Positions 22,981 to 34,904 are shown, counted from the first letter of the stretch. The stretch: 64,000 bases of DNA from Pezicula radicicola (GCA_003008705.1 PDUO01000021.1:188766-252765), one strand, 5' to 3'. Made by a program: numbers and translations. Notes: generated by a model from the sequence alone, not told the origin.

Positions 22981-24501
22981 GGCCTCGCTCAGTTAGTAAA
23001 ACAAAAAAAGTAATCATCTATTGTACCATAGCCTATCAACGATTGAGATAGATAAAGTGCATTTATAGTCCTACATAAAGCCCAAGGCTCCAAGCTCTAT
23101 AAGGCTATATATTATAGGCTACGTATTAGTAACTATCTAATTAGATAAGAAACTAAATTCTAGCTTAGAATAGAAAAATTAATCCTCAACTTGAATTTAT
23201 TTGTATCATATATTACACTCTTTCATTTGTAGTATAAGTTTTAGTATAATCCAATTAATATCTAGGATAAGTACAGCGTTGTATGCCAGCGTAAACCGGA
23301 TTGTGCTCGCTTATTAGTATGATAGACCACATGTAAGCGAAGCTCTTTATTGTACGTTAATACGGCACACCCTCTAGATTTAGCTGGGCAGGTAAGGTAA
23401 ATAAGAGACGCCTGAGCTATTACCCAACTTTTTGTTGGAAGGTTATAAAGATGTATTTGATATTTCATCGAGTTAACCGAGGCTCTAGCTAGAGCATATT
23501 AGGTTATACTGTAGGAATTGGTACCTCTTATTAAGGAGCATGAGGAACAAGAACAAGAGCCACTTACCTTGTGGTATTTTAGGTCCTACGGAATTCTTTT
23601 TTAGTAATAATGGGTTAATGTTAGTCCTTATAGACACCATGGTAAAAATTGCTTGACCAAGGCTTTCTGTGAACTTTTGGAAGCAGTTTGCCTCGGAATC
23701 GCTCTGAAATGATCCTTAGGACAGACGGGGGGGGGTTTGAGGGGGGAATTTCTCACTTACCACTGCACCGATTGATCGTTCGAAGAAGTCTAGAAACTGG
23801 AATTCGTCTGGAATTATGAATGGATCGGAGACGCTAGGACATGAATCTGTGATAAGGTTGGCTAGGTCGTACGCTGACATTATTGGCGCTCTAAAAGGCT
23901 ACATGAGATAATCTTTGACATTTTCCTGTAGTCATCGTAGTATTCAAAATGGAGATAGGGCATCTACAAAACATATTAGCTTAAGATACTGCTGGTAGGA
24001 TTTCTCATGAACAAAGAGCATAACATGATCTCTGCAGCCATCTCTAAACGAGGTCTCTGGTCCAGACTATCACATCCATATTAGTACAATCTATAATTTG
24101 GGATAATATATTTCACCTTCACAAAACGGCAGAGTGGCCTCATAAATGATGGCTGGGCAGCTGCGTTCGTCAATCCGAGATTGGATTTGAAACCATCAGT
24201 ACGCATGGCGGCGCCAGACTTTTGCTCGGCAGACAATCTGCTGACCAATGTCTGGGAGGTGTAATGCTGTTAGCACGAGTTGTGGACTGCGATCTCGTCA
24301 CTTTTACCACGCACGCATAGGAACGAGCGTTCAAGCATCTGGGAAGGCTGGAAGGAGACACAAGTCATACCTCGCCATCTGTTATAAAAGTTAGAATTAT
24401 TTTCACATAAGTTACGGTTGAAGAGACTAACATTATTTGGAAATGGTACCACCTAAATGTATGTTCTTTCTCAGACATCAATGACTCCTTGCTTGTGCTC
24501 C
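22981..24501. other. Intergenic, degenerate, possible gene relics
   Basis: 23040-23560 is AT-rich and repeat-like. On the minus strand at about 24260-24130 there is a short coding-looking stretch (with TLVSRLSAEQKSGAAM and LTNAAAQPSFMRPLCRFVK) followed by a plausible GTGAAA donor, and a plausible intron lies at about 24439-24380. I cannot assign it or join it to a complete gene; it may belong with the broken ankyrin gene next to it. A G-run sits at about 23728-23748. Confidence 0.4.
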
Positions 24502-24849
24502 TCATGCTCTTTGGATGTTGTCCATACAAGAGATCCCAGACGGGAGCCTTGTGCACCACTCTCTACTCGTGTTTTCCGATGAAAAATCCACAATAGACAG
24601 TGGCTTTTTTCCATCGCCTCAGGCCGCTTCGATGTCGACGCCTTTGCTTAGGAGCAGTTGGACTATAGGCCAATGACCACTGATAACAGCTAAATGCAAA
24701 GCATTACGTTTCTCTAGATTCTTTGCGGTTGGACTCGCCCTCTATTGGTCTAGTAAAATTCGCACCAGGGCCTCGTCGCCATCTCCAATCGCCCGCCATA
24801 GGAATTTGTCCACTGGCCGGGTAGTATCGCTAAATTGTACAAGAGACAT
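24502..24849 (-). pseudogene. Broken ankyrin-repeat gene
   Basis: From an ATG at 24849 one frame reads an N-terminal segment ending GDGDEALVRILLD, then a perfect ankyrin core: NLEKRNALHLAVISGHW followed by PIVQLLLSKGVDIEA. It is interrupted by TAG at codon 36 (24744-24742) and TGA at codon 77 (24621-24619), and closed by TGA at 24504. Both internal stops fall where the repeat consensus expects an ordinary residue. Ankyrin repeats bind other proteins; in fungi they often occur at the C-termini of NLR-like receptors. With only about two repeats left, the ancestor cannot be identified. Confidence 0.7.
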
Positions 24850-25021
24850 GGACTCTTATTTTTCAAGTGCCTGAAGATAATCGCAGAAGGGAAGCATCAA
24901 TCGAGGAGAGTCCTGTTGTCGACCGAATTGCAAAGTGATGCTTATTTAATTTAGGTAAGATTACTATAGAGTCACTTTCGTACTGTACTCTAAGGCACCT
25001 TGCACACTAGTCGGAGGCTAA

Positions 25022-25908
25022 TTATACCGACTTGCCTCGCTTTTCAGCTGCCTGTGGTACATCTTCACTAGAAGCCCTATCTTCTTCCGCCTGTCGTACT
25101 CCTCCTTCTCCGCTATTTCCCCCTTCGTTCTGGCCATCTTCCCTAGACTGTGCGGTTGCATTTACTGGCTTTTCAACACCAGACTCTGGTTCACTAACCT
25201 TCGTACCTCCAAAAAGCGCCCCGGCGCTTCCAAATAGCAATCCCCCAACCCTCGTAACAGCACCCACAGCCGCAGTTCCATAGCCGCCCATTGCAGCACT
25301 CTGGATGGTAGCAAAGATACTCCTCGCCGCCACTTCACCTATCATTCGTTGGATGGCTGATGCTGCAGTCCCTACAGCGAGTTTATGTCAGCCCTTCAAG
25401 GTACAAGATAGTGTAGAAAAAAGGCAAATGGAAAGAAAAGGTGAAATTAGAGGACCCAAGAAGGTAACATGAACACCAAAAGAAAATACTTACCAGCACG
25501 GACACCAGTCCCAGTCCATCCCAAGCTCCAAAGAACCGGTCCACTGGCTAGACAAGGCGCAAACGTAACCAAACCACCAACAACATAAAAGACCGTCTGT
25601 CCAGGATGCGCCTCGATCCAATCCTTGATTTCAAGGGGAAGATTGTTCCAGTCAACATTGAGAGTTATGTTCTGTACTGCTGGAATGACCTTGTCGCGTC
25701 CAAACTCTTCGGCGCCGTGTGCTGCCTGTCCAAACATATCTCCTGCTCCTGCGAGTACTGGTCCAACATGTTCACGTGCAAACTTGTCGATGCTTTCCGC
25801 TGATGCGGCGACGACGGTGGCTAGATCTGGGAGAATATTGTGATGAACTGCTCCTGTGGCATTCTTTAAGGCTGAGGCTGCCATAGTCATCGCACTGGTC
25901 CAATCCAT
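25022..25908 (-). CDS. ISG12/IFI6-27-like small membrane protein
   Basis: Two exons, 25908-25494 and 25371-25022 (122-nt intron, phase 1), 254 residues. The middle (about residues 95-190) is Gly/Ala-rich and hydrophobic, with GQTVFYVVGGLVTFAPCLASGP and, across the splice, TAASAIQRMIGEVAARSIFATIQSAAMGGYGTAAV. This is the layout of the IFI6/IFI27 (interferon-induced 6-16) family, which also occurs in fungi with unknown function; animal members sit in mitochondrial or ER membranes. The N-terminal 90 residues are amphipathic (DKFAREHVGPVLAG), and the C-terminus is a hydrophilic Glu/Gln/Ser-rich tail. The family call is from composition and motif layout, so it is less certain than the gene model. 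Confidence 0.75.
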
Positions 25909-27238
25909 GGTGGAATATTGATGGAAATGATGGAGACCGAATTTCAGCGATTGGTGAGTCGAGGTTGGTGTTGGAGAGTCAGGTGTAATGCTAAGATTTT
26001 GATGGTGTTACTAGAGATCACTCAAAAGGAATACTCCGTTTTGTTGGTGTGTGATGTGGCAAAGGTGAGATCATGTAGGACAGGCTGCCCAGTGCAGCTA
26101 AGCGAGTCGCTTAGAGTATTGGGCGCTTTGCATCGGAGTAAACGCCAGGACTCTAAATGCATTCGTAGCATTCGTCGCTGCAATAAATACTATTATTGTA
26201 TTCGGTGAATTTCTGCAGTAGAGAAACACTGCAACTGGTTGAATAATCGGTACGGTATTACGTCTGGTAGCAAGCGGCCAACCAAAGTTCGAGGTTACGA
26301 AAAAGTAACTAGATTATCCATTCTAATATCGATAATAATATCTTGCTACATTTTATATGACATATCAATTAAACTTATCAGAAGCTACAAGTGTGCTTGA
26401 ACTCAGCATAGCAACTGGTGTTCGAAATGAGTGTGCGCTAGTCATGTATTTAATGAAGAGGTTTCTTTTCATGTCTTTTTAAGTAGCTACGTATATCAGC
26501 GGTCCTTGTTCCTCCTTTCTCCATTTTACTAATTCAACTTAGACCGACGTGACTTGAGATAAAGACTAGGATCTGTTCCGAAGCGCTCGCTAAATTTCAC
26601 ATTTATTAGGCGATGTCAACTTCTATTTCTCTGTTGAGACTGTGCCAGTGGCGTTCGTTTTTAATCTATACCAACCACGTCTAATTGCATAACTCCAATA
26701 ACGGCAAACGACTTGCTGTCCCTAGTTATGCTAAATATCCACTGTTTATATTTGAATGGCACAGCTAGACCCCGTTCTTGAAAACCTAGTCTGAGTCCTT
26801 TGACATTTTGGGATGATAGCTGAGGTTTAACATATCAAGCCGTTCTTCCGTCGTTCCATCAATGTTAGTAAGGCGCAAATCGATTCCCTCTAGGAGTTTC
26901 AGCTTATTATTTATCTCTCTACATATTGACTTAGAGACTTAAGGTCGCAGTAGAATTTGATGCATATGTCAGTGCAATTCTTCCTCTTACAAGTACACCA
27001 ATTCAGTGTACAAATTCTCCCGGTGTATTTCTTCCCTACTACTAATAGAACAATGCAAAGACTCAATCAGAGACAGAGATTTTCCTTTTTTGGACCAGTG
27101 ACTAACCCCTGAGTTCGGTCTCAGGTGAAATGTATCATTTACTGTCTATATAGCCACGTCATTCCCCCAAACCCTAACCCTAACCCTCATTTTTGGATAA
27201 TGTTCATCCTATCCTCAATTCTTCCGAACTGGGATATT
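25909..27238. other. Intergenic, no gene recognised
   Basis: AT-rich DNA with no convincing coding frame. Near its right end, close to the dioxygenase stop codon, lies a short telomere-like run (27170-27187). Confidence 0.5.
27170..27187 (+). repeat. Interstitial telomere-type repeat (CCCTAA)3
   Basis: Eighteen bases of AACCCT repeated three times, the complement of the common fungal TTAGGG telomere unit. It is far from any chromosome end visible here. Confidence 0.75.
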
Positions 27239-28485
27239 TCACTTGTCCTTAGACTCTTCGATCTGCTGGAACCGCAATCGAATCCACTAGAGACGATATA
27301 TTAGCCACAAGATACAAAGTCAGTTATAGAAGGGAAGTCAAGATTTGAGCTGTACTAACTTCGCCACATGATATAGGATCATATCTCGCAGGATTTTGTG
27401 CACTAATGCAGCTTGGAAGAACGCCGCATGTCTCATTGAAATTAAAGCCGAAGAAGAAGGGCATAGAATATCGGTCGACAGTCGACCTGTTATACACTCT
27501 GTGAACAGTAGATATGAAACGGTCGTTGGTAAGGCGCATAAGATAGTCTCCAATGTTGACAACGAATGTGCCGGGGATTGGAGTTGCTTTAATCCATTGG
27601 CCGTCTCGTGTGAGGACTTGTAGACCACCAATCTTGTCCTGCCAAAGAAGAGTGAAGCATTGGAGGTCGGTGTGAGAGCCGAGACCGACGTCTTGAGAAG
27701 TGCTGGCGACATCCTCGCTGCTCATTCCCGGATAGAAGTTAAATGCCGAGTCACTAGAGTCCGGGTCAGCCAGGTCAGTCGTAGAACGATACAGAAAAGG
27801 TAGAGTAGGAGTTTATATCTCACCTTCCCGGATATGTCGTAACACTATCGAAATAGTTCTCAGGAAGCTCGAGACCGAGTGCGAAAATCTTCAGGAGTCG
27901 ACGTGCCAGCTGAAGGTTCTCTTGCCAATATCGAAGACAGTCTTTTTTGAAATCAGGGATATGTTTCGTGCCTTCCCATACAAAGTCTTCTCCTTGAAGG
28001 CCAGACTTGACATTCTTGGGTATGGCATCCAGATCCTTTGTTTCGGGGTCATATTTAGGGTCGTAGCGCCACCCGAATTGTTCCATGTTGTCTAATGATT
28101 CAGAAGGAGATGAACGTCCAGTCTGGCGTTTAGACCAACCGTTGAAGTAGTTGGACTTTTCTTTGGACACTTTCTCCTTTTCGGAATCGGGTTGATGAAA
28201 GAATACTTTGGCCTGGTCGAGCGCAGCTTGTATTACATCTTGGTCGATCCCATGGTTCTTGATATAGAAGAAGCCTGTGTTCTCTGCCGCCTCTCTGATC
28301 GTTATTGCTAGAGCATTTCTCGCTTCCAAATCTCCGAACATGCCCGAAACATCAATGATTGGTATTTCCTCCGGGCGACATTCTCTTGGGGGTGCTGTCG
28401 AGACATCACGGTAAACAGGACCATATGCAGTTCGTAGCTCTAGCCTGGCAAAGCCTGTGGTGGTTTCGGTGATACTGGAAGACAT
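27239..28485 (-). CDS. 2-oxoglutarate/Fe(II) dioxygenase, isopenicillin-N-synthase-like
   Basis: Exons 28485-27824, 27753-27360 and 27286-27239 (introns 70 and 73 nt) encode 367 residues. The N-terminal non-haem dioxygenase domain has [13 protein letters not shown] and [10 protein letters not shown]. The C-terminal 2OG-Fe(II) domain has the iron-binding His and Asp in [12 protein letters not shown], the distal His in STVHRVYN and the co-substrate Arg/Ser of [10 protein letters not shown]. This family oxidises, hydroxylates or desaturates small molecules and is frequent in fungal metabolite and catabolic clusters. The third exon supplies the usual basic C-terminal tail ([13 protein letters not shown]), which supports the splice choice. 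The start is the ATG at 28485. It lies next to another dioxygenase and two transporters, suggesting a shared pathway (inference). Confidence 0.92.
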
Positions 28486-29771
28486 GATAGTCCAACTTGA
28501 CAGCACTATAGACTCAATATGATGTTGTTTCAACAAAATAACGTTGTAGACTTTCAGGGTTCCATAGATTAAGGCGATGGGAACACTGTATTTATGTTGA
28601 TTGCCATGCTAGATTTTGACCACCTCGCTTTGGAACACGGCGGATACCGCCATTTTATTACGGAAATGATTTATGACTAACTCGAACTAGATCTCTGTAC
28701 AAATCTAGTGGTTTCTTTGAGGCTTGGCCGATTTTGGCCGAGAGTTGTAGGAAGTATCTGTAATTGGTCGATCTGTGCCGACGAGTTCATGAATCGCTTA
28801 AATACATGAATGGGGGCTAAATTCATGAACCCGTCGAGGAATTCATGAATTTGTCGAGGCAGCTGCTAGAATTAGGAGCTTAATTAATAGGAACACCCCC
28901 TCTTATCCGTCCTTCCTCTTAAGTAATAAATATTATATCTATTCTATAATAATAATAAAGCTAATAATCTATATAATTTACAAATTAATAAATACCTACT
29001 ATAGTCTTATGGAGAGATCTAATAATATAATAGTAGTATAAGGTAAGTTTAAAGTACTACTTTAGTTTTAGTTGACTACCTAAATTATAGGGTCTTAGCG
29101 TCCTAATAGGCTATACTATAGGCCTCTATAAGCCCTGTAGTTATAGGCTGTCTACTAGATCTAATAAGGCTAATCTGCGATTTATAAATTAAGCGATTTC
29201 ATAAACTCATCGGCACAGATCACGCAGACGATGTAGGATGTTACACTTGGTCCCAGATTGCGACCTTCAAGCTTAAGTCTATATGCCTATTTATGAGTTG
29301 CGCATATTCTATCATCCTTTCAAAGATTCATGCACACTTAATTATACTACACTATGCATACTAGTCTGCACTTTTATCGAGCTGTGTCAGTTTACAGGCC
29401 TAATGTAGTTTGTTATTTAAGCGAGCTTGGGAAAATAGGCCTAAGCACTGCTGCTTCATACACCCTATATAGTGCCTGCACAATACGATACGTAGGTTGG
29501 TAAACTTTCTACAGATTAATTGATTTTACTAACCATTTAAATACCAATAGCGTTGATTGTATTCAATAGTAGACCTCAAAGTTCTCTATGTTAAAGGAAC
29601 ACGTCGGTAAGCTAGGTGTACAGACAAGGAATAAAAGCACGAAACTAATTTATAGGGCTTAAAGCCTGCAAGTGCCTCTATACAGTACCTAACACAGGGT
29701 CGACACAGCAATTATAGTGTGTACACTGCTCTTAGTTAAAACGTGGGCCATACTTTGGAATCTTAATTGGG
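28486..29771. other. Intergenic with a MITE-like element
   Basis: Holds the promoter of the IPNS-like gene and, at 28770-29221, an inverted-repeat element. The rest, up to the stop of the PhyH gene, is AT-rich with no gene seen. Confidence 0.55.
28770..29221. repeat. MITE-like element with 31-bp inverted ends
   Basis: The left end (28770-28800) starts GATCTGTGCCGACGAGTTCA and ends AATCGCTTA. The complement of the right end (29221-29190) starts GATCTGTGCCGATGAGTTTA and ends AATCGCTTA. The differences are mostly C-to-T or G-to-A, as expected from repeat-induced mutation. The 390-bp interior is AT-rich and has no open frame. Inside the left half there are further palindromic copies of TTCATGAA. 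No target-site duplication is clear. Confidence 0.75.
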
Positions 29772-30704
29772 CTATTCTCGATTTCTCCCGAATTCCTCTC
29801 TTTTGTCGTCTTGTCCAAAATCATGCGTATGCCTTAAAGTCAGATGATCAAAACTATCTACAAACTCCGCCGCTATAACTGCATCACTTTTTCTTTCCAT
29901 CTCTCCAATCTTTTCCTTGGCAGAATAAGGAAATTTGATTTTCATCGGGCATCTGTACCAGTCTGCAAAATATATCAGATTGAGCATGACTCTCACTTGA
30001 TCCTCAGTATGATTTGGCATTCCCGCATGCCAAAGTCTCATGTCACGAATGATGATACCGCCTTTCTTCACAGTAGGCTGAACAGGAGGCACAGAGGTAG
30101 CTCGATCGTCGAGCAGGTGCTTGAAAATTCCGTTCATGCCGTTTTGGTCCGCGAACCTTGTGATATTATGGGTGCCCAACCAAAGCTCCGTACTACCATT
30201 CTCAGGCGAGCAATCAACCAAAACCATATTGACAGCCAGCGAGAAACATGCCCGTGGGTGTTCATAATGGACATCTGAATGTACTGGCTGACGACTTTCT
30301 CCTGGGAAATTTGTGTTGGCTTTATGGTAGCGCAGTACGGGACGGGGGCCCATCATTGCTTTACACACTGCGAGTGCAAATGAATTGGTTTGAATATCCT
30401 CGAGCAGGTATTCTGGCTCCGGTATCATATGTTGGAGAATATTTTGGGCCTTCGTATCGTAGTTGAATTGCGTCCCTGGGGCATCGCGGAGATATCTCGC
30501 TTCCTTCACCATACGCGGGTTGAGTTTCTCAATGGAGCTTATTGATACTGCGTTATTCAATATGACCACTCCGTCTTGTACCAAGGCTACCACTGCCTTC
30601 TCGATATTATGCTTAGACATAATGCTAGAACTGAACTCGTCAGGAGAGATATCGACTTCTGTTACGATAGGAGGTTTGGCTGGCGACGGTGGATGAGTAG
30701 CCAT
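29772..30704 (-). CDS. Phytanoyl-CoA dioxygenase (PhyH) family protein
   Basis: A single-exon gene of 310 residues. It shows the iron ligands of PhyH enzymes: HxD in QPVHSDVHYEHP near residue 142 and a distal His in RDMRLWHAGMPN near residue 226, followed by the 2-oxoglutarate-binding Arg in DQVRVMLNLIYF. These enzymes hydroxylate small molecules, including fatty acyl and polyketide- or alkaloid-derived substrates in fungi. It has no obvious N-terminal targeting signal and no C-terminal peroxisomal signal (it ends in NRE), so it is probably cytosolic. Its start is 346 bp from the start of the UNC93-like gene on the other strand, so the two may share a promoter. Confidence 0.9.
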   Translation of the reverse strand: MATHPPSPAKPPIVTEVDISPDEFSSSIMSKHNIEKAVVALVQDGVVILNNAVSISSIEKLNPRMVKEARYLRDAPGTQFNYDTKAQNILQHMIPEPEYLLEDIQTNSFALAVCKAMMGPRPVLRYHKANTNFPGESRQPVHSDVHYEHPRACFSLAVNMVLVDCSPENGSTELWLGTHNITRFADQNGMNGIFKHLLDDRATSVPPVQPTVKKGGIIIRDMRLWHAGMPNHTEDQVRVMLNLIYFADWYRCPMKIKFPYSAKEKIGEMERKSDAVIAAEFVDSFDHLTLRHTHDFGQDDKREEFGRNRE

Positions 30705-31050
30705 ATTGAATACGTATGCAAAGAACGATAGTAATAATTAATAATGGACGTTGTGTCTGGGAAAATATAGTTGAGGATATAAATTGAGGTTAATATAGCT
30801 ATTTGCGAGCAGCCCCACTTCCTAGCTTCATTGCTGCATCTACCGTATCCACCTACCTCCCACCTACCCCCTCTCTTCTTATCTCGCATTTATCCGACGG
30901 CTGGCGCATTCTTGCAGCACTGTACTACCGTAGTACGGGAAACGATCACGATATTTTGGCACAAAGTGTTTACCATGTGCTATATTGTAGAGCCTTTTGT
31001 GTCTAGAGCATCCGTAGAAGTAGAACCGTAAGAAAACCCATTACGGGAAG
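30705..31050. promoter_or_regulatory. Bidirectional promoter between the PhyH and UNC93-like genes
   Basis: The 346 bp between two divergent start codons must hold both promoters. It contains a pyrimidine-rich tract (about 30840-30890) and no recognised factor site. Confidence 0.6.
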
Positions 31051-32726
31051 ATGACAACATTGGGGATGGACACTGAGAAGCAGGGTACATTGAATGAAGA
31101 TAATGGTAAGTGTGTCTGATACGATAAATACTGGAGGCTGACTTGAAATCGAAGTCTCTAGCACCCAGGAAAGAATGGACACAAAAGAACGCAAGGTCTT
31201 TGGGATACTTCTTCCTAAGTATCGCGATCCCATGGTACAAATTGTGATCGTTGGATTTATCCTTTTCCTCAATCCAGGGTAGTCTTCCCCTTCAATAGAA
31301 CTTCCATTGAATAATCACTGATAGTCTAAGGATGTATAACGCCTTGGCTGGCTTGGGGGGTGCTGGACAAGTAGATGCAACTGCACAGGACAAAGCGGGC
31401 ATTGCCTTGCACACAATGTTTGCCGTTGTTGGGTTCGTCGTTGGAATTGCCAACAATCATATCGGAACAAAGTGGACTATGGCAATCGGAGGTATTGGAT
31501 ACGCAATGTACTCGTCAGCTTTTCTGTGCTATAACCACACTAACAACGTGGGCTTCGTTGTATTTTCTGGCGCACTACTTGGATTTTGCGCAGCTTTTCT
31601 TTGGTGCGCTCAAGGTGTTGTTATGATGGTAGGGTTGAGTTCTCGGCGCTGAAGACATTGACTGACCGGACAATTAGTCATATCCTACTGAGTCTCAGAG
31701 AGGCAAAGCAATTGCCATCACTTGGTTGCTTTTCAACCTAGGAGCAGTTATCGGTGCTGCAGTATCTCTCGGTCAGAACTGGTCCCGTAAAAGTGGTGCC
31801 GTCACCGATGGAACATATGTTGGTTTCATCGTTCTAGAGCTCTTTGGTGCCTTGTTATGCTGCTTCCTTGCTCCAAGCGAGAGCATAATCAGGAGTGACG
31901 GAACACGAGTTCAAAAGGTCGTCCATCCTGGCCTCAAGTCAGATATCGTAGGATTGTGGACAACAATTAGGACAGACTTGTGGATCATCCTGTTATTCCC
32001 AATGTTCTTTACGTCAAACTACTTCTACACTTACCAATTCAATGGTACTGTACCTCAAGTTATTTTGGGGAACTCTACACTAACTGCGCTTACAGACGTA
32101 AATTCTTATTATTTCTCTACTCGGACGAGAGCTTTCAATAACGTATTTTACTGGCTTGCGCAAATAATAGGTGCTGGAGTCTTCGGTTGGTTCCTCGACT
32201 GGAAACGATTTAGTCGCCGAACGAGGACAATCATAGCATGGATCATCATGTTTGTCTTAGTAAACGTGATTTGGGGAGGGGGTATTGCTTTCGTCCAGAA
32301 GACCGATCGCAACAAGAAATCTCCGAGTATGGACATTTTTTCCCACAACTACTTCTGGTATCTCTTCGTAAGTATTCCTGTCTGCAGCGTTGTTCATCCG
32401 TGCTCATGCAAATATTTCAGCTTTATATGTGGTACGGTGTTTTAGATGCGCTTTGGCAAACATATGCCTATTATACGATGGGAGCCATGAGTAACGATCC
32501 ACGTAAACTGGCTTACTATGCTGGATTCTATAAATCAATCCAAGCGGCTGGCGCCGCCATTGTTTCGGCACTTGATGCGGCTAAGTATCCTTACGTCAAC
32601 CTATTTGCATCTAGTTGGGCACTAATGGCTGGTTCACTTTTATGTGCGTTGCCTGTATTTATATGGCGCATTCAAGATCCGAAGGTTGAGATCGATGAAG
32701 AGGTAACTGCAGTGCCAGTAAATTGA
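31051..32726 (+). CDS. UNC93-like (DUF895) MFS-type membrane protein
   Basis: Exons 31051-31105, 31155-31278, 31331-31628, 31678-32367 and 32421-32726 join in frame to 490 residues. There are about eleven membrane segments. Recognisable parts are IVIVGFILFLNPGMYNALAGLGG at the first helix, HTMFAVVGFVVGIANNHIG, the SYPTESQRGKAI loop, FTSNYFYTYQFNG, and LDALWQTYAYYTMGAMSNDP near the end. Fungal UNC93-like proteins are plasma-membrane or vacuolar MFS relatives of mostly unknown substrate. The first intron acceptor could be either of two nearby AG sites; only the one at 31154 keeps the frame. Its position between oxidases and a sugar-type MFS transporter suggests uptake or export of a pathway compound (inference). 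Confidence 0.9.
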
Positions 32727-33122
32727 ATTGCTCGCTTAGATATAAACGATGGTATAGTAAGCTAAAGGATGTTAAGTGTAATGAGCTTTCCACGGAATTT
32801 AGCTTATGGTAAACTAGCAATTCTCATCAATTAACATAGGTAAGCACGTAATAATGGCTACAAAAATTTTCTCGACTTAAATTGTTTGATATGTGAAATC
32901 TTCTCCATTCTAAAATACTACCAAAACACTCCCATCTATTGCCTTCTCACTCAACAACACTGCTACCTGCCAGTGACTCTCATGACACCAAAAACAATGT
33001 GACAATGTGTACTTTCTCGTTGCCAGCTCACCATGACCAAGTCATGAACCAGAAATTTTGCATACGGATGTAAGAGTGAAAGCCTTCAAAAATAAAACTT
33101 GCACGACCATTTTGAACTCAAA
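32727..33122. other. Convergent 3' intergenic region
   Basis: Lies between two convergent transporter genes and holds both 3' UTRs. No gene or clear hairpin seen. Confidence 0.6.
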
Positions 33123-34904
33123 TCAGTTCATGCTTATTTTAAGCATATCCGAACCCTTCTGCACAATTTCAGGAACCTCATTCTCCCCAATGCCCTCAAT
33201 GACAAGGTCATTAGCATCTAGATCTCCGAATTTGAGAGCAATCTCCTCCAGCGGAACACGACGAGTTTCGACCCAGAAGATATATACGATGATGAGAAAT
33301 ATGACGTTCCAGGATGCGTTGATCATATAGAATTTCCATCCGAGGTCAGACATTGCGTATGACATTGCAAAGGACGCAATAAGACTTTATGAATGATGTT
33401 AGTAAAACTGTCTTGCCTGATGCTAAAGCCTCCGTAGCTAGGTGCTTTCAGATTATGTTTAAGAGACAGTATACTTACCCAAAGCAGCTGTCTACAATTC
33501 GGAAAAGTGAAATACCCGCAGTACGAATCTTAAATGATAAGACCTCAGTAGGGTAAACGGTCGTTAATGGAGTAAAAGAGAATGCGTAGAAACCCTGGAA
33601 AAAGAAGACCATGGATATGGTACCGTAGATAGCGGAATTGTTATCGCTTGTACCATATACTGAAAGTATATTAGTAAAGCTGGTTGCCGCTTCTCAAAGA
33701 GTACATACCTTTTGTCAGACCTCCGAAGATATATAATGTACAAATCATGCCAATAAGACCCGACATAGCCATTATTCGACGGCCGATCACATCGGTTAGG
33801 AGGCTTCCAATTATCGCAATAGCGAAAGCCCAACAGCTTAAAACCGTGTTTATTTGAAGCTGGGTAGCACTGGAAGTGATCCCGGCCTGATCGAGCATAT
33901 CACCGAGATAATATCTATTAGGAAGGTCAATACCATGATATAGTCAGAGAGACATCAGGGTGTGGAAACGAACGATATGACAAAATTTCCCAGCATTTCA
34001 ACCATGACGCCAAAGCTGACGATTATAATGAGACGTCGCATATTGGCCTTTGACGATACCAATTCTCTCCAGGGATGTTTAGGGTGGCTTTCTTCTTCGT
34101 GTTTTAGAGCCAGACTGATCTCAAGCAATACCGCATTTGTGCCGGCACTGTTTATATCGTTGTTTCCATGCATGATAGCTATAATCTCACGAGCTTCTTC
34201 AGTCCTGCCTTTGGATAGGAGCCAACGAGGAGACTCGGGAACGAAGGGGAGGACAGCAATTGATAGAAGACTTGGAACGGCTTGGAGAATGGATGGAATT
34301 CTCCACGCCCAGGTAGTTGAGATCTCGACCATACCGAGATTAATTGCAGCGCTTATAAGCGACCCAGCGTAGAAGAATGTAAAGTATAGGCCAAGGACTG
34401 GACCGCGGTGCAACGGCTTCACAGTCTCTGCTATCAAACTGGGTCCTGGTCCACTAGCAAGTTCTGACCCGACTCCAATCAGAATACGACCAACAACAAA
34501 GGCACTGACATTTTGTGCAGCGGCTTGAATGATGGTGCCCACGAGACATATACATGAAGCAGCCATAAGTGCCATTTTTCGTCCACCACGATCAGAAAAA
34601 GGTTGAATTAAAGCAGCTCCAAGAACGGAACCTATCCAAAGAGCACCATTATTCAGGCCTGTTGTCGCCGTATTGAGATGGAAATAGTCCTTGTACTGGG
34701 GGAGGATGTTCAATGAGTTCATCATCGCGCTATCATAGCCCATAGTCTGCACCGATGCGTGAGTAACTAGTACAATGATAACGGCCAGGGAACATATCGA
34801 CTCACAACAGAATTGACGAAAGCAACGACAACAGCTAACGTTGTGATCGCCTTTGCATTTCGAGGAACCCATTTCGACAGGACGCTGGGATTACTTGACG
34901 ACAT
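33123..34904 (-). CDS. MFS sugar transporter (lactose permease/hexose transporter type)
   Basis: Five exons: 34904-34806, 34746-33974, 33914-33709, 33659-33479 and 33384-33123 give 506 residues with about twelve membrane segments. Sugar-porter signatures are clear: GYDSAMMNSL in helix 1, SDRGGRK after helix 2, GRILIGVGS and GPSLIAE in helix 4, PESPRWLLSKGR before the central loop, DVIGRR after helix 8, the PTEV motif near helix 10 and VETRRVPLEEI after helix 12. Such proteins import sugars or related polar compounds by proton symport at the plasma membrane. An in-frame ATG two codons upstream (34910) is an alternative start. All introns fall at ends that rebuild the family sequence exactly. 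Confidence 0.93.

Noticed and set aside
27170..27187. Chromosome end
   Set aside because: Only three units, with intact genes on both sides; it is interstitial, not a telomere.
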